Shown here: positions 6,515 through 13,562 of the stretch, piece by piece
How the letters are laid out: every line of letters begins with the position of its first letter
How positions within the stretch are numbered: position 1 is the first letter of the stretch
From: JAMWZF01 sp041628615
GTDB taxonomy: Bacteria; Pseudomonadota; Alphaproteobacteria; Rhodobacterales; Rhodobacteraceae
Reading direction: 5' to 3'
Assembly: GCA_041628615.1 (NCBI GenBank)
Contig: JBFKOW010000091.1
Location: forward strand, 1 to 13,562
Length of the DNA: 13,562 bases
Notes under the pieces: model-generated
What the model saw: the letters and a program-made list of their open reading frames with translations, nothing else
Databases searched by the model: none
Told to the model about the DNA's origin: nothing
Program-made: the position numbers and the translations under genes

Positions 6515-7408
6515 ATGGATGACAGCCGCCGGCCCAACCGGTTGTTCAAGAATCTCAACGCCAAGATCGCCTCGATCCCGATGATCCTCACCGCGATGGT
6601 GGTGTTCCTCGGCGGCACGGTCTGGACCGTGGTCCATTCCTTCACCAGCTCGCGGCTCCTGCCGAAACTCGATTTCGTCGGGCTGGAGCAATACGAGCGG
6701 CTCTGGTCGTCCAGCCGCTGGATGATCTCGATCCAGAACCTCGCGATCTACGGCGCCTGCTCTCTGGTCCTGACGATGGTGCTCGGCTTCACGCTCGCCG
6801 CGATGCTGGACCGCAAGATCCGCGGCGAGGCGGTATTCCGGACCATCTTCCTCTACCCGTTCGCGCTGTCCTTCGTGGTCACCGGGCTGGCCTGGCAGTG
6901 GATCCTGAACCCCGATTTCGGCATCCAGCACGTGGTCCGCAGCATTGGCTGGGAGACCTTCACCTTCGACCCGCTGAACAGCCCCGACATCGTCATCTTC
7001 GGCATTCTGATCGCCGGGCTGTGGCAGGGGACCGGGCTGATCATGGTGATCATGCTGGCCGGCCTGCGCGGCATCGACGAAGACATCTGGAAGGCCGCCC
7101 GTGTCGATGGCATCGGCACCGTGAAGACCTACGTCAAGATCATCATCCCGATGATGCGGCCGGTGTTCATCACCGCGCTGGTGCTGATCGCCAGCGGCAT
7201 CATCAAGCTCTACGACCTCGTGGTGGCGCAGACCAACGGCGGCCCCGGCATCTCGTCGGAAGTGCCCGCAAAGTACGTCATCAACTACATGTTCCAGGCC
7301 CAGAACCTCGGTCAGGGCTTCGCCGCCTCGACCATGATGCTGGTCTCCGTGGTCATCATCCTCGTGCCCTGGGCCTATCTCGAATTCGGAGGCCGCAAGA
7401 ATGGCTGA
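6515..7408 (+). CDS. Sugar ABC transporter permease, MalF-type
   Basis: This is the first of two inner-membrane subunits forming the translocation channel. The 297 residues are mostly hydrophobic, with about six membrane helices, the first at about residues 18-40. The cytoplasmic EAA loop that docks on the ATPase is visible at 188-212 (DEDIWKAARVDGIGTVKTYV...IIP) with the conserved Gly and Pro. Permeases of this type have a longer N-terminal part and pair with a MalG-like partner, here the next gene. The ATG at 6515 is chosen because AGGAGG ends five bases upstream; a TTG at 6500 would start before that site. The 3' end overlaps the next permease by 8 bp, suggesting coupled translation. Confidence 0.93.
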   Translation: MDDSRRPNRLFKNLNAKIASIPMILTAMVVFLGGTVWTVVHSFTSSRLLPKLDFVGLEQYERLWSSSRWMISIQNLAIYGACSLVLTMVLGFTLAAMLDRKIRGEAVFRTIFLYPFALSFVVTGLAWQWILNPDFGIQHVVRSIGWETFTFDPLNSPDIVIFGILIAGLWQGTGLIMVIMLAGLRGIDEDIWKAARVDGIGTVKTYVKIIIPMMRPVFITALVLIASGIIKLYDLVVAQTNGGPGISSEVPAKYVINYMFQAQNLGQGFAASTMMLVSVVIILVPWAYLEFGGRKNG

Positions 7409-8327
7409 TGTCGGGTCCCTGAACACCGCCGCCGTCGCCGGGAACACCGTCGAGGCCCGCGGGCCGAAGCCGAAGAAGCGGCTCTCGCGCAACAACATCA
7501 TCCTCTACGGCACGCTGATCGTCGTCTCGGTCTACTACCTGCTGCCGCTCTACGTGATGATCGTCACCTCGCTGAAGGGGATGCCCGAGATCCGCGTCGG
7601 CAACATCTTCGCGCCGCCGCTCGAGATCACCTTCGAACCCTGGGTCAAGGCCTGGGCCGAAGCCTGCACCGGGATCAATTGCGATGGCCTGTCGCGCGGG
7701 TTCTGGAACTCGGTCCAGATCCTGATCCCCTCGGTGGCGCTGTCGATCCTTATCGCCAGCGTCAACGGCTACGCGCTCGCGAACTGGAAGTTCAAGGGAT
7801 CGGAGCTGTTCTTCACCATCCTCATCATCGGCGCCTTCATCCCCTACCAGACGATGATCTACCCGATCGTCATCATCCTGCGGGAAATCGGGCTGATGGG
7901 AGACCTCGCGGGCCTCGTCCTCGTGCACACCGTGTTCGGGATGCCGATCCTCACCTTGCTCTTCCGCAACCACTTCGCGGCCTTGCCGGTGGACCTGTTC
8001 AAGGCCGCCCGGGTCGACGGGGCCGGGTTCTGGGGGATCTACTTCCGGGTGCTGGTGCCGATGTCGCTGCCGATCTTCGTCGTGGCGATGATCCTGCAGG
8101 TCACCGGTATCTGGAACGACTTCCTGTTCGGCGTGATCTACACCAAGCCCGAAACCTACCCGATGACGGTGCAGCTCAACAACATCGTCAACTCGGTGCA
8201 GGGCATCAAGGAATACAACGTCAACATGGCGGCGACCCTGCTCACCGGCCTCGTCCCGCTCGTCATCTACTTCGTTTCCGGCAAACTCTTCGTCCGCGGC
8301 ATCGCCGCCGGCGCGGTGAAAGGCTGA
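7401..8327 (+). CDS. Sugar ABC transporter permease, MalG-type
   Basis: This is the second membrane subunit of the importer, 308 residues. A basic, Pro/Lys/Arg-rich cytoplasmic N-terminus (about 1-32) precedes the first helix (about 33-55). The EAA loop is at 197-220 (VDLFKAARVDGAGFWGIYF...VP). The ending LFVRGIAAGAVKG is typical of MalG-type CUT1 permeases. A periplasmic loop after the first helix carries ACTGINC, two cysteines that could pair. The start overlaps the upstream permease stop by 8 bp and has GGAGG eight bases before it. Three bases separate its stop from the ATPase gene. Confidence 0.93.
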   Translation: MADVGSLNTAAVAGNTVEARGPKPKKRLSRNNIILYGTLIVVSVYYLLPLYVMIVTSLKGMPEIRVGNIFAPPLEITFEPWVKAWAEACTGINCDGLSRGFWNSVQILIPSVALSILIASVNGYALANWKFKGSELFFTILIIGAFIPYQTMIYPIVIILREIGLMGDLAGLVLVHTVFGMPILTLLFRNHFAALPVDLFKAARVDGAGFWGIYFRVLVPMSLPIFVVAMILQVTGIWNDFLFGVIYTKPETYPMTVQLNNIVNSVQGIKEYNVNMAATLLTGLVPLVIYFVSGKLFVRGIAAGAVKG

Positions 8328-8330
8328 CCC

Positions 8331-9419
8331 ATGACCGATAGCAAATACTCCGTCGAAGTCCGCGATCTCGATCTCCACTTCGGAGAGGTGAAGGTCCTTC
8401 AGAAGCTCAACATCAACATCCACCAGGGCGAATTCCTCGTCCTGCTGGGGTCCTCGGGCTGCGGCAAGTCCACGCTGCTGAACTGCATCGCCGGCCTGCT
8501 CGAGATCACCGACGGCCAGATCTTCATCAACGGCCGCAACGTGACCTGGCACGAACCCTCGGAGCGCGGCATCGGCATGGTGTTCCAGTCCTACGCGCTC
8601 TATCCGCAGATGACCGTAGAGGGGAACCTGTCGTTCGGGCTCAAGAACGCGCGCGTGCCGAAGGACGAGGTCGCCAAGCGGGTCAAGCGCGCCGCCGAGA
8701 TCCTGCAGATCGAGCCGCTGCTCAAGCGCAAGCCGGGCGCCCTGTCCGGCGGTCAGCGCCAGCGGGTCGCGATCGGCCGGGCGCTGGTGCGCGACGTGGA
8801 CGTGTTCCTGTTCGACGAACCGCTGTCGAACCTCGACGCCAAGCTGCGCACCGACCTGCGGGTCGAACTCAAGCGGCTGCACCAGCAGCTCAAGAACACG
8901 ATGATCTACGTCACCCACGACCAGGTCGAGGCGATGACGCTGGCCGACCGGATCGCGGTGATGAAGGGCGGCAAGATCATGCAGCTCGGCTCTCCGGACG
9001 AGATCTACAACCGGCCGCAGAACCTGTATGTCGCGGATTTCATCGGCAGCCCGTCGATGAACTTCCTCGAAGGCATGTACCAGGACAACGCGATCAGGGT
9101 CGGCGACCTGACCCTGCCGATGGACGGCTACGAATACGTCAACGGCGGCGCCAAGGCCGGCCCGGCGACCATCGGCATCCGGCCCGAGCACGTGGTGACC
9201 GGCGAACTGGTGGACCGGGCGCCGGTCCATGCCCGCGTCACCGTCGACCTGGTCGAGCCGATGGGCTCGGACACCCTCGTCTACGGCGACCTCGCGGGCA
9301 AGCAGCTGCGTATCCGGATGGACGGGCAGGCGCGGGTCCGGCCGGGAGACGATCTTCCGATCGGGATCGATCCGTCCCGCGCCTCGCTCTTCGACAACGA
9401 AAGCACGGCGCGCCTCTGA
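8331..9419 (+). CDS. Sugar ABC transporter ATPase, MalK/UgpC type
   Basis: This is the ATP-hydrolysing subunit (362 residues), which dimerises under the two permeases. Walker A GSSGCGKST is at 40-48, the Q-loop at VFQSYALYP, signature LSGGQ at 138-142, Walker B VFLFDE at 158-163 with catalytic Glu163, and the switch His196 in YVTHDQ. The region after about residue 235 is the MalK-type OB-fold regulatory domain, including IGIRPEHV. All catalytic residues are present. It is the only ATPase in the operon and serves both permeases. AAAGG lies seven bases before the ATG. Its stop codon sits in the loop of a 10-bp hairpin (9405-9431). Confidence 0.95.
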   Translation: MTDSKYSVEVRDLDLHFGEVKVLQKLNINIHQGEFLVLLGSSGCGKSTLLNCIAGLLEITDGQIFINGRNVTWHEPSERGIGMVFQSYALYPQMTVEGNLSFGLKNARVPKDEVAKRVKRAAEILQIEPLLKRKPGALSGGQRQRVAIGRALVRDVDVFLFDEPLSNLDAKLRTDLRVELKRLHQQLKNTMIYVTHDQVEAMTLADRIAVMKGGKIMQLGSPDEIYNRPQNLYVADFIGSPSMNFLEGMYQDNAIRVGDLTLPMDGYEYVNGGAKAGPATIGIRPEHVVTGELVDRAPVHARVTVDLVEPMGSDTLVYGDLAGKQLRIRMDGQARVRPGDDLPIGIDPSRASLFDNESTARL

Positions 9420-9431
9420 CCGGCGCGCCGT
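9405..9431 (+). terminator. Hairpin across the ATPase stop codon
   Basis: acggcgcgcc (9405-9414) and ggcgcgccgt (9422-9431) are perfect inverted repeats with a 7-base loop containing the ATPase TGA stop. No T-run follows. It may act as a partial terminator or mRNA-processing barrier between the transporter genes and the glycosidase gene, which starts 41 bp later. Confidence 0.5.
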
Positions 9432-9472
9432 CACCGCACATCACCGACACACCAGACCAAACGGCAGGACCC

Positions 9473-10810
9473 ATGGGCTTTGACGTCACCCGCTCGGATT
9501 TCCCCGAGGGCTTCACTTTCGGCGCGGCGACCGCCGCCTACCAGATCGAGGGCTGCGCCCACGGCGGCGCCGGCTCGTCGCACTGGGACACCTTCGCGGC
9601 GACACCGGGGAACGTCGTGGGGGCCGAGGACGGGTCTGTCGCCTGCGACCACTACCACCGGTGGGAAAGCGACCTCGACCTGGTGAAACACGGCGGCTTC
9701 GACGCCTACCGGTTCTCGACCTCCTGGGCCCGGGTGATGCCGGACGGCCGGACGGTCAATCCCGAGGGGCTCGACTTCTACGACCGGCTCGTCGACGGGA
9801 TCGCCGCGCGCGGCCTCGACGGCTACCTCACCCTCTACCACTGGGACCTGCCGTCGCCGCTCGCCGATATCGGCGGCTGGATGAACCGCGAAATCCCCGA
9901 ACGCTTCGCCGACTTCACCCGCGTGGTGATGGACCGGATCGGCGACCGGGTGGCCGCCGTCGCCACCATCAACGAGCCCTGGTGCGTCGCGTGGCTCAGC
10001 CATTTCCACGGCCACCACGCCCCCGGCCTGCGCGACATCCGCGCCGCGGCCCGGGCGATGCATCATGTCGGGCTCGCCCACGGCAAGGCGCTCGAGGCGA
10101 TCCGCGCCTTCGGTCACCGCAAGGCCGGGATCGTGCTGAACCTCGCCCATCCCGCGCCGGCCTCCGACTCGGCCGCGGACGCTGCCGCCACGGCGCTGTT
10201 CGACGGGATCCAGAACCGCTGGTTCCTCGACGCGGTGTTCAAGGGGACCTACCCCGAGGACATTCTCGACGGGCTCGTACGGCACATGCCGGAGGGCTTC
10301 GCCGACGACATGGCGACGATCTCGGCCCCGATCGACTGGCTCGGCATCAACTACTACACCCGCGCCCTGATCGCCGCCGATCCCGGCAGCCCGTGGCCCG
10401 GCTACAAGTCCGCCGACGGTCCGTTGCCGAAGACGGCGATGGGCTGGGAGATCTATCCCGAGGGGCTCGAAAGGCTACTGGTCCGGGTCCACCAGGACTA
10501 TGCCGGGGGCCTGCCGATCGTGGTGACCGAGAACGGCATGGCCGGCGACGACGGCCTGACCGCCGACGGCGCCTGCCCCGACCCGGTGCGGCAGGGCTAC
10601 CTCAACGACCACCTTCAGGCCGTGCGCCGCGCGATCGCCGCCGGAGCGCCGGTCGAGGGCTACTTCGCGTGGTCGCTGCTGGACAATTACGAATGGGCCT
10701 TCGGCTACGGCAAGCGCTTCGGCCTCGTCCACGTCGATTACGAGACCCAGGCCCGCACCCCGAAGGCGTCGTTCCACGACTTCCGGGCCGCGCTGGCCCG
10801 CAACGACTAG
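9473..10810 (+). CDS. Cytoplasmic GH1 beta-glycosidase (probable beta-glucosidase)
   Basis: This retaining glycosidase hydrolyses beta-linked glucosides or related sugars. The 445 residues match the usual GH1 length. The family signature FTFGAATAAYQIEG is at the start, with Gln24 of the -1 subsite, followed by His123 in YHWDLP. The acid/base Glu168 lies in TINEPW and the nucleophile Glu353 in VTENG. WSLLDNYEW (400-408) includes Glu407, which contacts the sugar 4- and 6-hydroxyls. There is no signal peptide, so it acts on imported sugar, in line with the transporter genes just upstream. AGGA lies five bases before the ATG. A beta-galactosidase, fucosidase or broad-range activity cannot be excluded from sequence. 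The operon ends at the terminator about 25 bp downstream. Confidence 0.94.
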   Translation: MGFDVTRSDFPEGFTFGAATAAYQIEGCAHGGAGSSHWDTFAATPGNVVGAEDGSVACDHYHRWESDLDLVKHGGFDAYRFSTSWARVMPDGRTVNPEGLDFYDRLVDGIAARGLDGYLTLYHWDLPSPLADIGGWMNREIPERFADFTRVVMDRIGDRVAAVATINEPWCVAWLSHFHGHHAPGLRDIRAAARAMHHVGLAHGKALEAIRAFGHRKAGIVLNLAHPAPASDSAADAAATALFDGIQNRWFLDAVFKGTYPEDILDGLVRHMPEGFADDMATISAPIDWLGINYYTRALIAADPGSPWPGYKSADGPLPKTAMGWEIYPEGLERLLVRVHQDYAGGLPIVVTENGMAGDDGLTADGACPDPVRQGYLNDHLQAVRRAIAAGAPVEGYFAWSLLDNYEWAFGYGKRFGLVHVDYETQARTPKASFHDFRAALARND

Positions 10811-10835
10811 GCAACGGTTTCCGCGTCGTGCGACC

Positions 10836-10871
10836 GGGTCCGCACCCCCGTGACAGGGGTGCGGGCCCTTT
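10836..10871 (+). terminator. Intrinsic terminator of the sugar operon
   Basis: gggtccgcacccc (10836-10848) pairs with ggggtgcgggccc (10856-10868): 13 bp with one G-U pair and a 7-base loop, followed by TTT. It lies 25 bp after the GH1 stop codon and separates the sugar operon from the TRAP operon. Confidence 0.75.
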
Positions 10872-10875
10872 GGGC

Positions 10876-10902
10876 TTGCAGTTCCCGCCGCGGTGCTAGA
10901 TT
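10876..10902 (+). promoter_or_regulatory. Weak candidate promoter of the TRAP operon
   Basis: TTGCAG (10876-10881) and TAGATT (10897-10902) are 15 bp apart, shorter than ideal, and the -10 is a four-of-six match. The position, between the terminator and the binding-protein gene, is right. No operator-like palindrome was noticed here. Confidence 0.28.
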
Positions 10903-10938
10903 TTCCCGGGCCAACAACAGATCCACGGGAGGATATAC

Positions 10939-11949
10939 ATGACCAAGCTGATGTCGCGCTCGGCGCTCACCGTCCTGGCCATCGCCATCGCCGGCGAAGC
11001 CGCCGCCGTCGAATGGAACGTGTCGCTCTGGGGCCAGCGCCGCGCCTTCACCGAGCATGTCGAGAAACTGGCCGAGCTGGTGTCCGAAAAGACCGGCGGC
11101 GAGTTCACCCTGAACATCTCCTATGGCGGCCTGTCGAACGAACGCGAGAACCTCGACGGCATCTCCATCGGCGCCTTCGAGATGGCGCAGTTCTGCGCCG
11201 GCTACCACCCCGACAAGAACCGGGCGATCACCGTGATGGAACTGCCGTTCCTCGGGGTCAGCTCCCTGGAACAGGAAGCCGCGATCTCGATGGCGGTCTA
11301 CCAGCATCCGGCGGTGGCCGAGGAAATGGCGCAGTGGAACGCCACGATGCTGATGCCCTCGCCCCTGCCGCAGTACAACCTCGTCGGCACCGGCGACGCG
11401 CCCGCGAGCCTCGACGACTTCGCGGGCCTGAGCGTCCGGGCCACCGGCGGCATCGGCTCGGCGATGGAAGCCGTCGGCGCGGTGCCGACCTCGATGTCGG
11501 CGACCGAGGTCCGGCAGGCGATGGATTCCGGCGTCGTGAAGGCAGTCAGCTTCGCGCCCCACGCCCACATGTCCTTCGGCATCGTAGAGAACGCCAACTG
11601 GTGGACGACCAACCTCAACCCCGGCACCGTGAACTGCCCTGTGGTGGTGAACACCGACGCGCTGAACGATCTCAGCGACGAACACCGCGCCGCGCTGCTG
11701 GGCGCGGTGGACGAGGCGATCGCCTACTACATCGACTTCTACAACAACCAGACGATGGCCAAGTGGGGTCCGCTGCTCGAAGAGAAGGGCATCGAGCAGG
11801 TGACCTTCTCGGACGAGGCGATCGCCAGCTTCAAGGAACTGGCCGCCGCGCCGGCCGCCGCCGCCTGGATCGCCGAAGCCGACGCCGCCGGCCTGCCGGG
11901 GCAGGAGCTCTATGACCTGGTGACCGGCATGGTCGCCTCGGGCATGTGA
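10939..11949 (+). CDS. TRAP transporter periplasmic binding protein (DctP family)
   Basis: This 336-residue protein binds an organic acid-like solute in the periplasm and delivers it to the membrane subunits encoded next. A signal peptide (1-23, ending GEAAA) precedes VEWNVSLWGQRRAFTEHVEKLAELVSEKTGGEF, the usual TRAP opening. The motif GLSVRATGG holds Arg167, at the position of the arginine that pairs with the ligand carboxylate in most family members. AMDSGVVKAVSFAPH and the aromatic NANWW are also typical of the fold. A carboxylate ligand is therefore likely, but the compound cannot be named. GGGAGGA lies five bases before the ATG. A 10-bp hairpin follows before the membrane subunits. Confidence 0.92.
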   Translation: MTKLMSRSALTVLAIAIAGEAAAVEWNVSLWGQRRAFTEHVEKLAELVSEKTGGEFTLNISYGGLSNERENLDGISIGAFEMAQFCAGYHPDKNRAITVMELPFLGVSSLEQEAAISMAVYQHPAVAEEMAQWNATMLMPSPLPQYNLVGTGDAPASLDDFAGLSVRATGGIGSAMEAVGAVPTSMSATEVRQAMDSGVVKAVSFAPHAHMSFGIVENANWWTTNLNPGTVNCPVVVNTDALNDLSDEHRAALLGAVDEAIAYYIDFYNNQTMAKWGPLLEEKGIEQVTFSDEAIASFKELAAAPAAAAWIAEADAAGLPGQELYDLVTGMVASGM

Positions 11950-11960
11950 CACGACACCGG

Positions 11961-11985
11961 ACCGCCCGGCCCGGCGCCGGGCGGT
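11961..11985 (+). terminator. Hairpin between TRAP binding protein and membrane subunits
   Basis: accgcccggc (11961-11970) and gccgggcggt (11976-11985) pair perfectly around a 5-base loop. No T-run follows. It sits in the 49-bp gap before the small membrane subunit and probably protects the binding-protein mRNA or reduces downstream transcription. Confidence 0.55.
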
Positions 11986-11998
11986 TCGATCTCAGCCG

Positions 11999-12634
11999 AT
12001 GGCCGGATCCGCATCAGTTCTCGAAGACGGCTCGACCCTGTCGCGCCTCGACCGCGCCCTTCACCGCGTCGAAGGGTGGCTGGCGTTGCTCGCCGGGTTT
12101 GCGGTGTTCAGCCTGATGCTGCTCGCCGTCGCGTCGGTCGGCGGGCGCAACTTCTTCAACCAGCCCCTGCGCGGCTACGTCGACTGGATCGAACAGGCGA
12201 TGCCGCTGATCGCCTTCATGGGCATCGCCTTTACCCAGCGCGCGGGCGGCCATATCCGCATGGACCTTGCCGTGGGCGCGCTGCGGGGCCGGGCGCTCTG
12301 GGCGGTCGAGTGGCTCAACACGCTGGTCATCCTCGTGCTGATGATCCTCCTGGTCTGGGGCACCTGGGCGCATTTCCAGCGCAGCTTCGATTTCGCCGCG
12401 CCACTCTGGAGCCGGGACAGCACCATCGACATCAACCTGCCGATCTGGCCGGCCAAGCTTCTCGCGCCGGTCGCCTTTTCGGTGCTCGTGCTGCGGCTGG
12501 TGCTGCAGCTCTGGGGCTACGGCCGGGCCTTTCTCACCGGCGCCGCGACCCCGGTGGCGGTGCCGCTGATCGAAAGCGCCGCCGAGATCGCCGCCCGCGA
12601 GGCCGAGACCGTGTCCGGGGGCCGCGATGGATAG
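11999..12634 (+). CDS. TRAP transporter small membrane subunit (DctQ family)
   Basis: This 211-residue protein has about four membrane helices, near residues 28-50, 60-80, 100-123 and 152-172, as expected of DctQ subunits, which link the binding protein to the large channel subunit. The family motif is seen as FTQRAGGHIRMDL. The C-terminal 40 residues are polar and Ala/Glu-rich, slightly longer than usual. No clear ribosome site precedes the ATG at 11999, so translation may be weak or the start slightly different. The 3' end overlaps the large subunit gene by 8 bp. Confidence 0.9.
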   Translation: MAGSASVLEDGSTLSRLDRALHRVEGWLALLAGFAVFSLMLLAVASVGGRNFFNQPLRGYVDWIEQAMPLIAFMGIAFTQRAGGHIRMDLAVGALRGRALWAVEWLNTLVILVLMILLVWGTWAHFQRSFDFAAPLWSRDSTIDINLPIWPAKLLAPVAFSVLVLRLVLQLWGYGRAFLTGAATPVAVPLIESAAEIAAREAETVSGGRDG

Positions 12635-13562
12635 TCTCGAGATCGGCCTCTGGGTCACCGGCGGCCTGCTGGTTCTCGTCGTGCTCGGCCTGCGGGTCGC
12701 CTTCGCCGCCGCGCTGGCGGGGCTGGTCGGGCTGGTCTGGATCTTCTGGGCCCGCAAGGGCTATGCCGGGGACGAGTTCGGCTGGGCGCTGACCGTCGCG
12801 GTCAAGACCGCCGGGCAGGTGCCGCATTCCAAGATTTCCTCCCAGGCGCTCAGCCTGATCCCGACCTTCATCCTGATCGGCTACCTCGCCTACTATGCCG
12901 GGCTGACCCGGGCGCTGTTCGAGGCGGCCAAGCGCTGGGTCGGCTGGCTCCCCGGCGGGCTCGCGGTCAGTTCGGTCTTCGCCACCGCCGGGTTCGCCGC
13001 GGTGTCCGGGGCCTCGGTGGCGACCGCCGCGGTGTTCGCCCGGATCGCGATTCCCGAGATGCTCAAGGTCGGCTACGACAAGCGCTTCGCCGCCGGCGTG
13101 GTGGCGGCGGCGGGCACCCTCGCCTCGCTGATCCCGCCCTCGGCGATCCTCGTGATCTACGCGATCATCGTGGAGCAGGACGTGGGCCGGCTGCTGCTGG
13201 CCGGGTTCATCCCGGGGATGTTCTCGGCGGTGGTCTATGCCGGGATCATCATCGGGCTGGCGACCTTCTGGACCCGGCTCGGCCCGCCGGTGGGCGGATT
13301 CACCTGGGGCGAGCGGTTCGCGTCGCTGCTGCCCGCCTTCCCGATCTTCTTTGTCGTCATCATCATCCTGTTCTTCGTCTACAACCCGATCCCGCCCGAG
13401 ATGACGGTGTTCGGCACCACCATCCCGCTGCCCTTCGGCGGCGACGCCTGGGGCACGCCCACCGAGGGCGGCGCGCTGGGGGCCTTCGTGGTGCTGCTCA
13501 TGGCGCTCTGGCAGGGGATGCGCTGGCCGGAACTGCGCTCGGCGCTGATCGAGACGGCCAAG
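12627..13562 (+). CDS. TRAP transporter large membrane subunit (DctM family, partial, C-terminus off window)
   Basis: The frame is open from the ATG at 12627 to the last base, giving 312 residues of a family normally near 430. It is the Na+-driven transport channel of the TRAP system. Family motifs are present: VSGASVATAA (127-135), the conserved AAGTLASLIPPSAILVIYAI (161-180) and PTEGGALGAF (278-287). Many hydrophobic helices span the sequence. Residues about 42-74, between the first helix and IPTFILIGY, form a polar stretch. The gene overlaps the small subunit by 8 bp, so the two are probably translationally coupled. Confidence 0.93.
   Translation, partial: MDSLEIGLWVTGGLLVLVVLGLRVAFAAALAGLVGLVWIFWARKGYAGDEFGWALTVAVKTAGQVPHSKISSQALSLIPTFILIGYLAYYAGLTRALFEAAKRWVGWLPGGLAVSSVFATAGFAAVSGASVATAAVFARIAIPEMLKVGYDKRFAAGVVAAAGTLASLIPPSAILVIYAIIVEQDVGRLLLAGFIPGMFSAVVYAGIIIGLATFWTRLGPPVGGFTWGERFASLLPAFPIFFVVIIILFFVYNPIPPEMTVFGTTIPLPFGGDAWGTPTEGGALGAFVVLLMALWQGMRWPELRSALIETAK

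Noticed and set aside
5191..6645. Minus-strand reading frame (484 codons) opposite the binding-protein gene
   Set aside because: No signal peptide, domain or ribosome site. It covers the operator and the binding-protein gene, whose motifs are clear on the plus strand.
7356..9434. Long minus-strand reading frame (692 codons) opposite the permease and ATPase genes
   Set aside because: The translation is rich in His, Asp, Val and Arg, as expected of the complement of GC-rich genes, and it spans three well-supported plus-strand genes.

Overview
The window is a GC-rich, densely coded chromosomal segment. Codon use, the alpha-type GyrB, the tripartite TRAP transporter and the PepSY-like/two-helix membrane protein pair at the left edge all suggest an alphaproteobacterium, most likely Rhodobacterales (Rhodobacteraceae/Roseobacteraceae). 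This placement comes from reading the proteins, not from a search. No rRNA, tRNA, CRISPR array, IS element, phage gene or integrase was seen.

Left part (1-1480). A leftward pair encodes a secreted PepSY-like protein with a long Gly/Ser linker, followed by the start of a two-helix membrane protein cut by the window edge. The latter is probably a membrane-anchored LuxR-type regulator, but its DNA-binding part lies outside the window. Divergent from the pair is an unrecognised, arginine-rich 88-residue protein, followed by a perfect 12-bp hairpin.

Centre-left (1561-4035). gyrB has its own sigma70-like promoter, which also settles the start codon at 1618. It converges on a lacI-family gene with a 13-bp gap.

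Centre (4049-10871). This is a sugar-uptake locus. A divergent LacI-family repressor controls an operon for a periplasmic binding protein, two CUT1 permeases, one ATPase and a cytoplasmic GH1 beta-glycosidase. The order resembles the rhizobial agl alpha-glucoside loci, but the enzyme is a beta-glycosidase, so a beta-glucoside or cello-oligosaccharide is the likely substrate. The control region holds two 14-bp LacI-type operators exactly 21 bp apart, placed over the likely promoter, and back-to-back TTGACR hexamers that may be divergent -35 elements. The binding protein starts with TTG. Imported glycoside would be cleaved in the cytoplasm and would probably supply the inducer. A strong terminator ends the operon.

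Right part (10876-13562). A TRAP transporter operon encodes a periplasmic binding protein, a small membrane subunit and a large membrane subunit cut by the right edge. Its substrate cannot be named.

Both transporter operons carry a GC-rich stem-loop directly after the binding-protein gene and before the membrane subunits, which fits the usual need for excess binding protein. No clearly new system is present. The best candidates for follow-up are the PepSY-like/membrane-protein pair, the tandem-operator control region and the 88-residue orphan.
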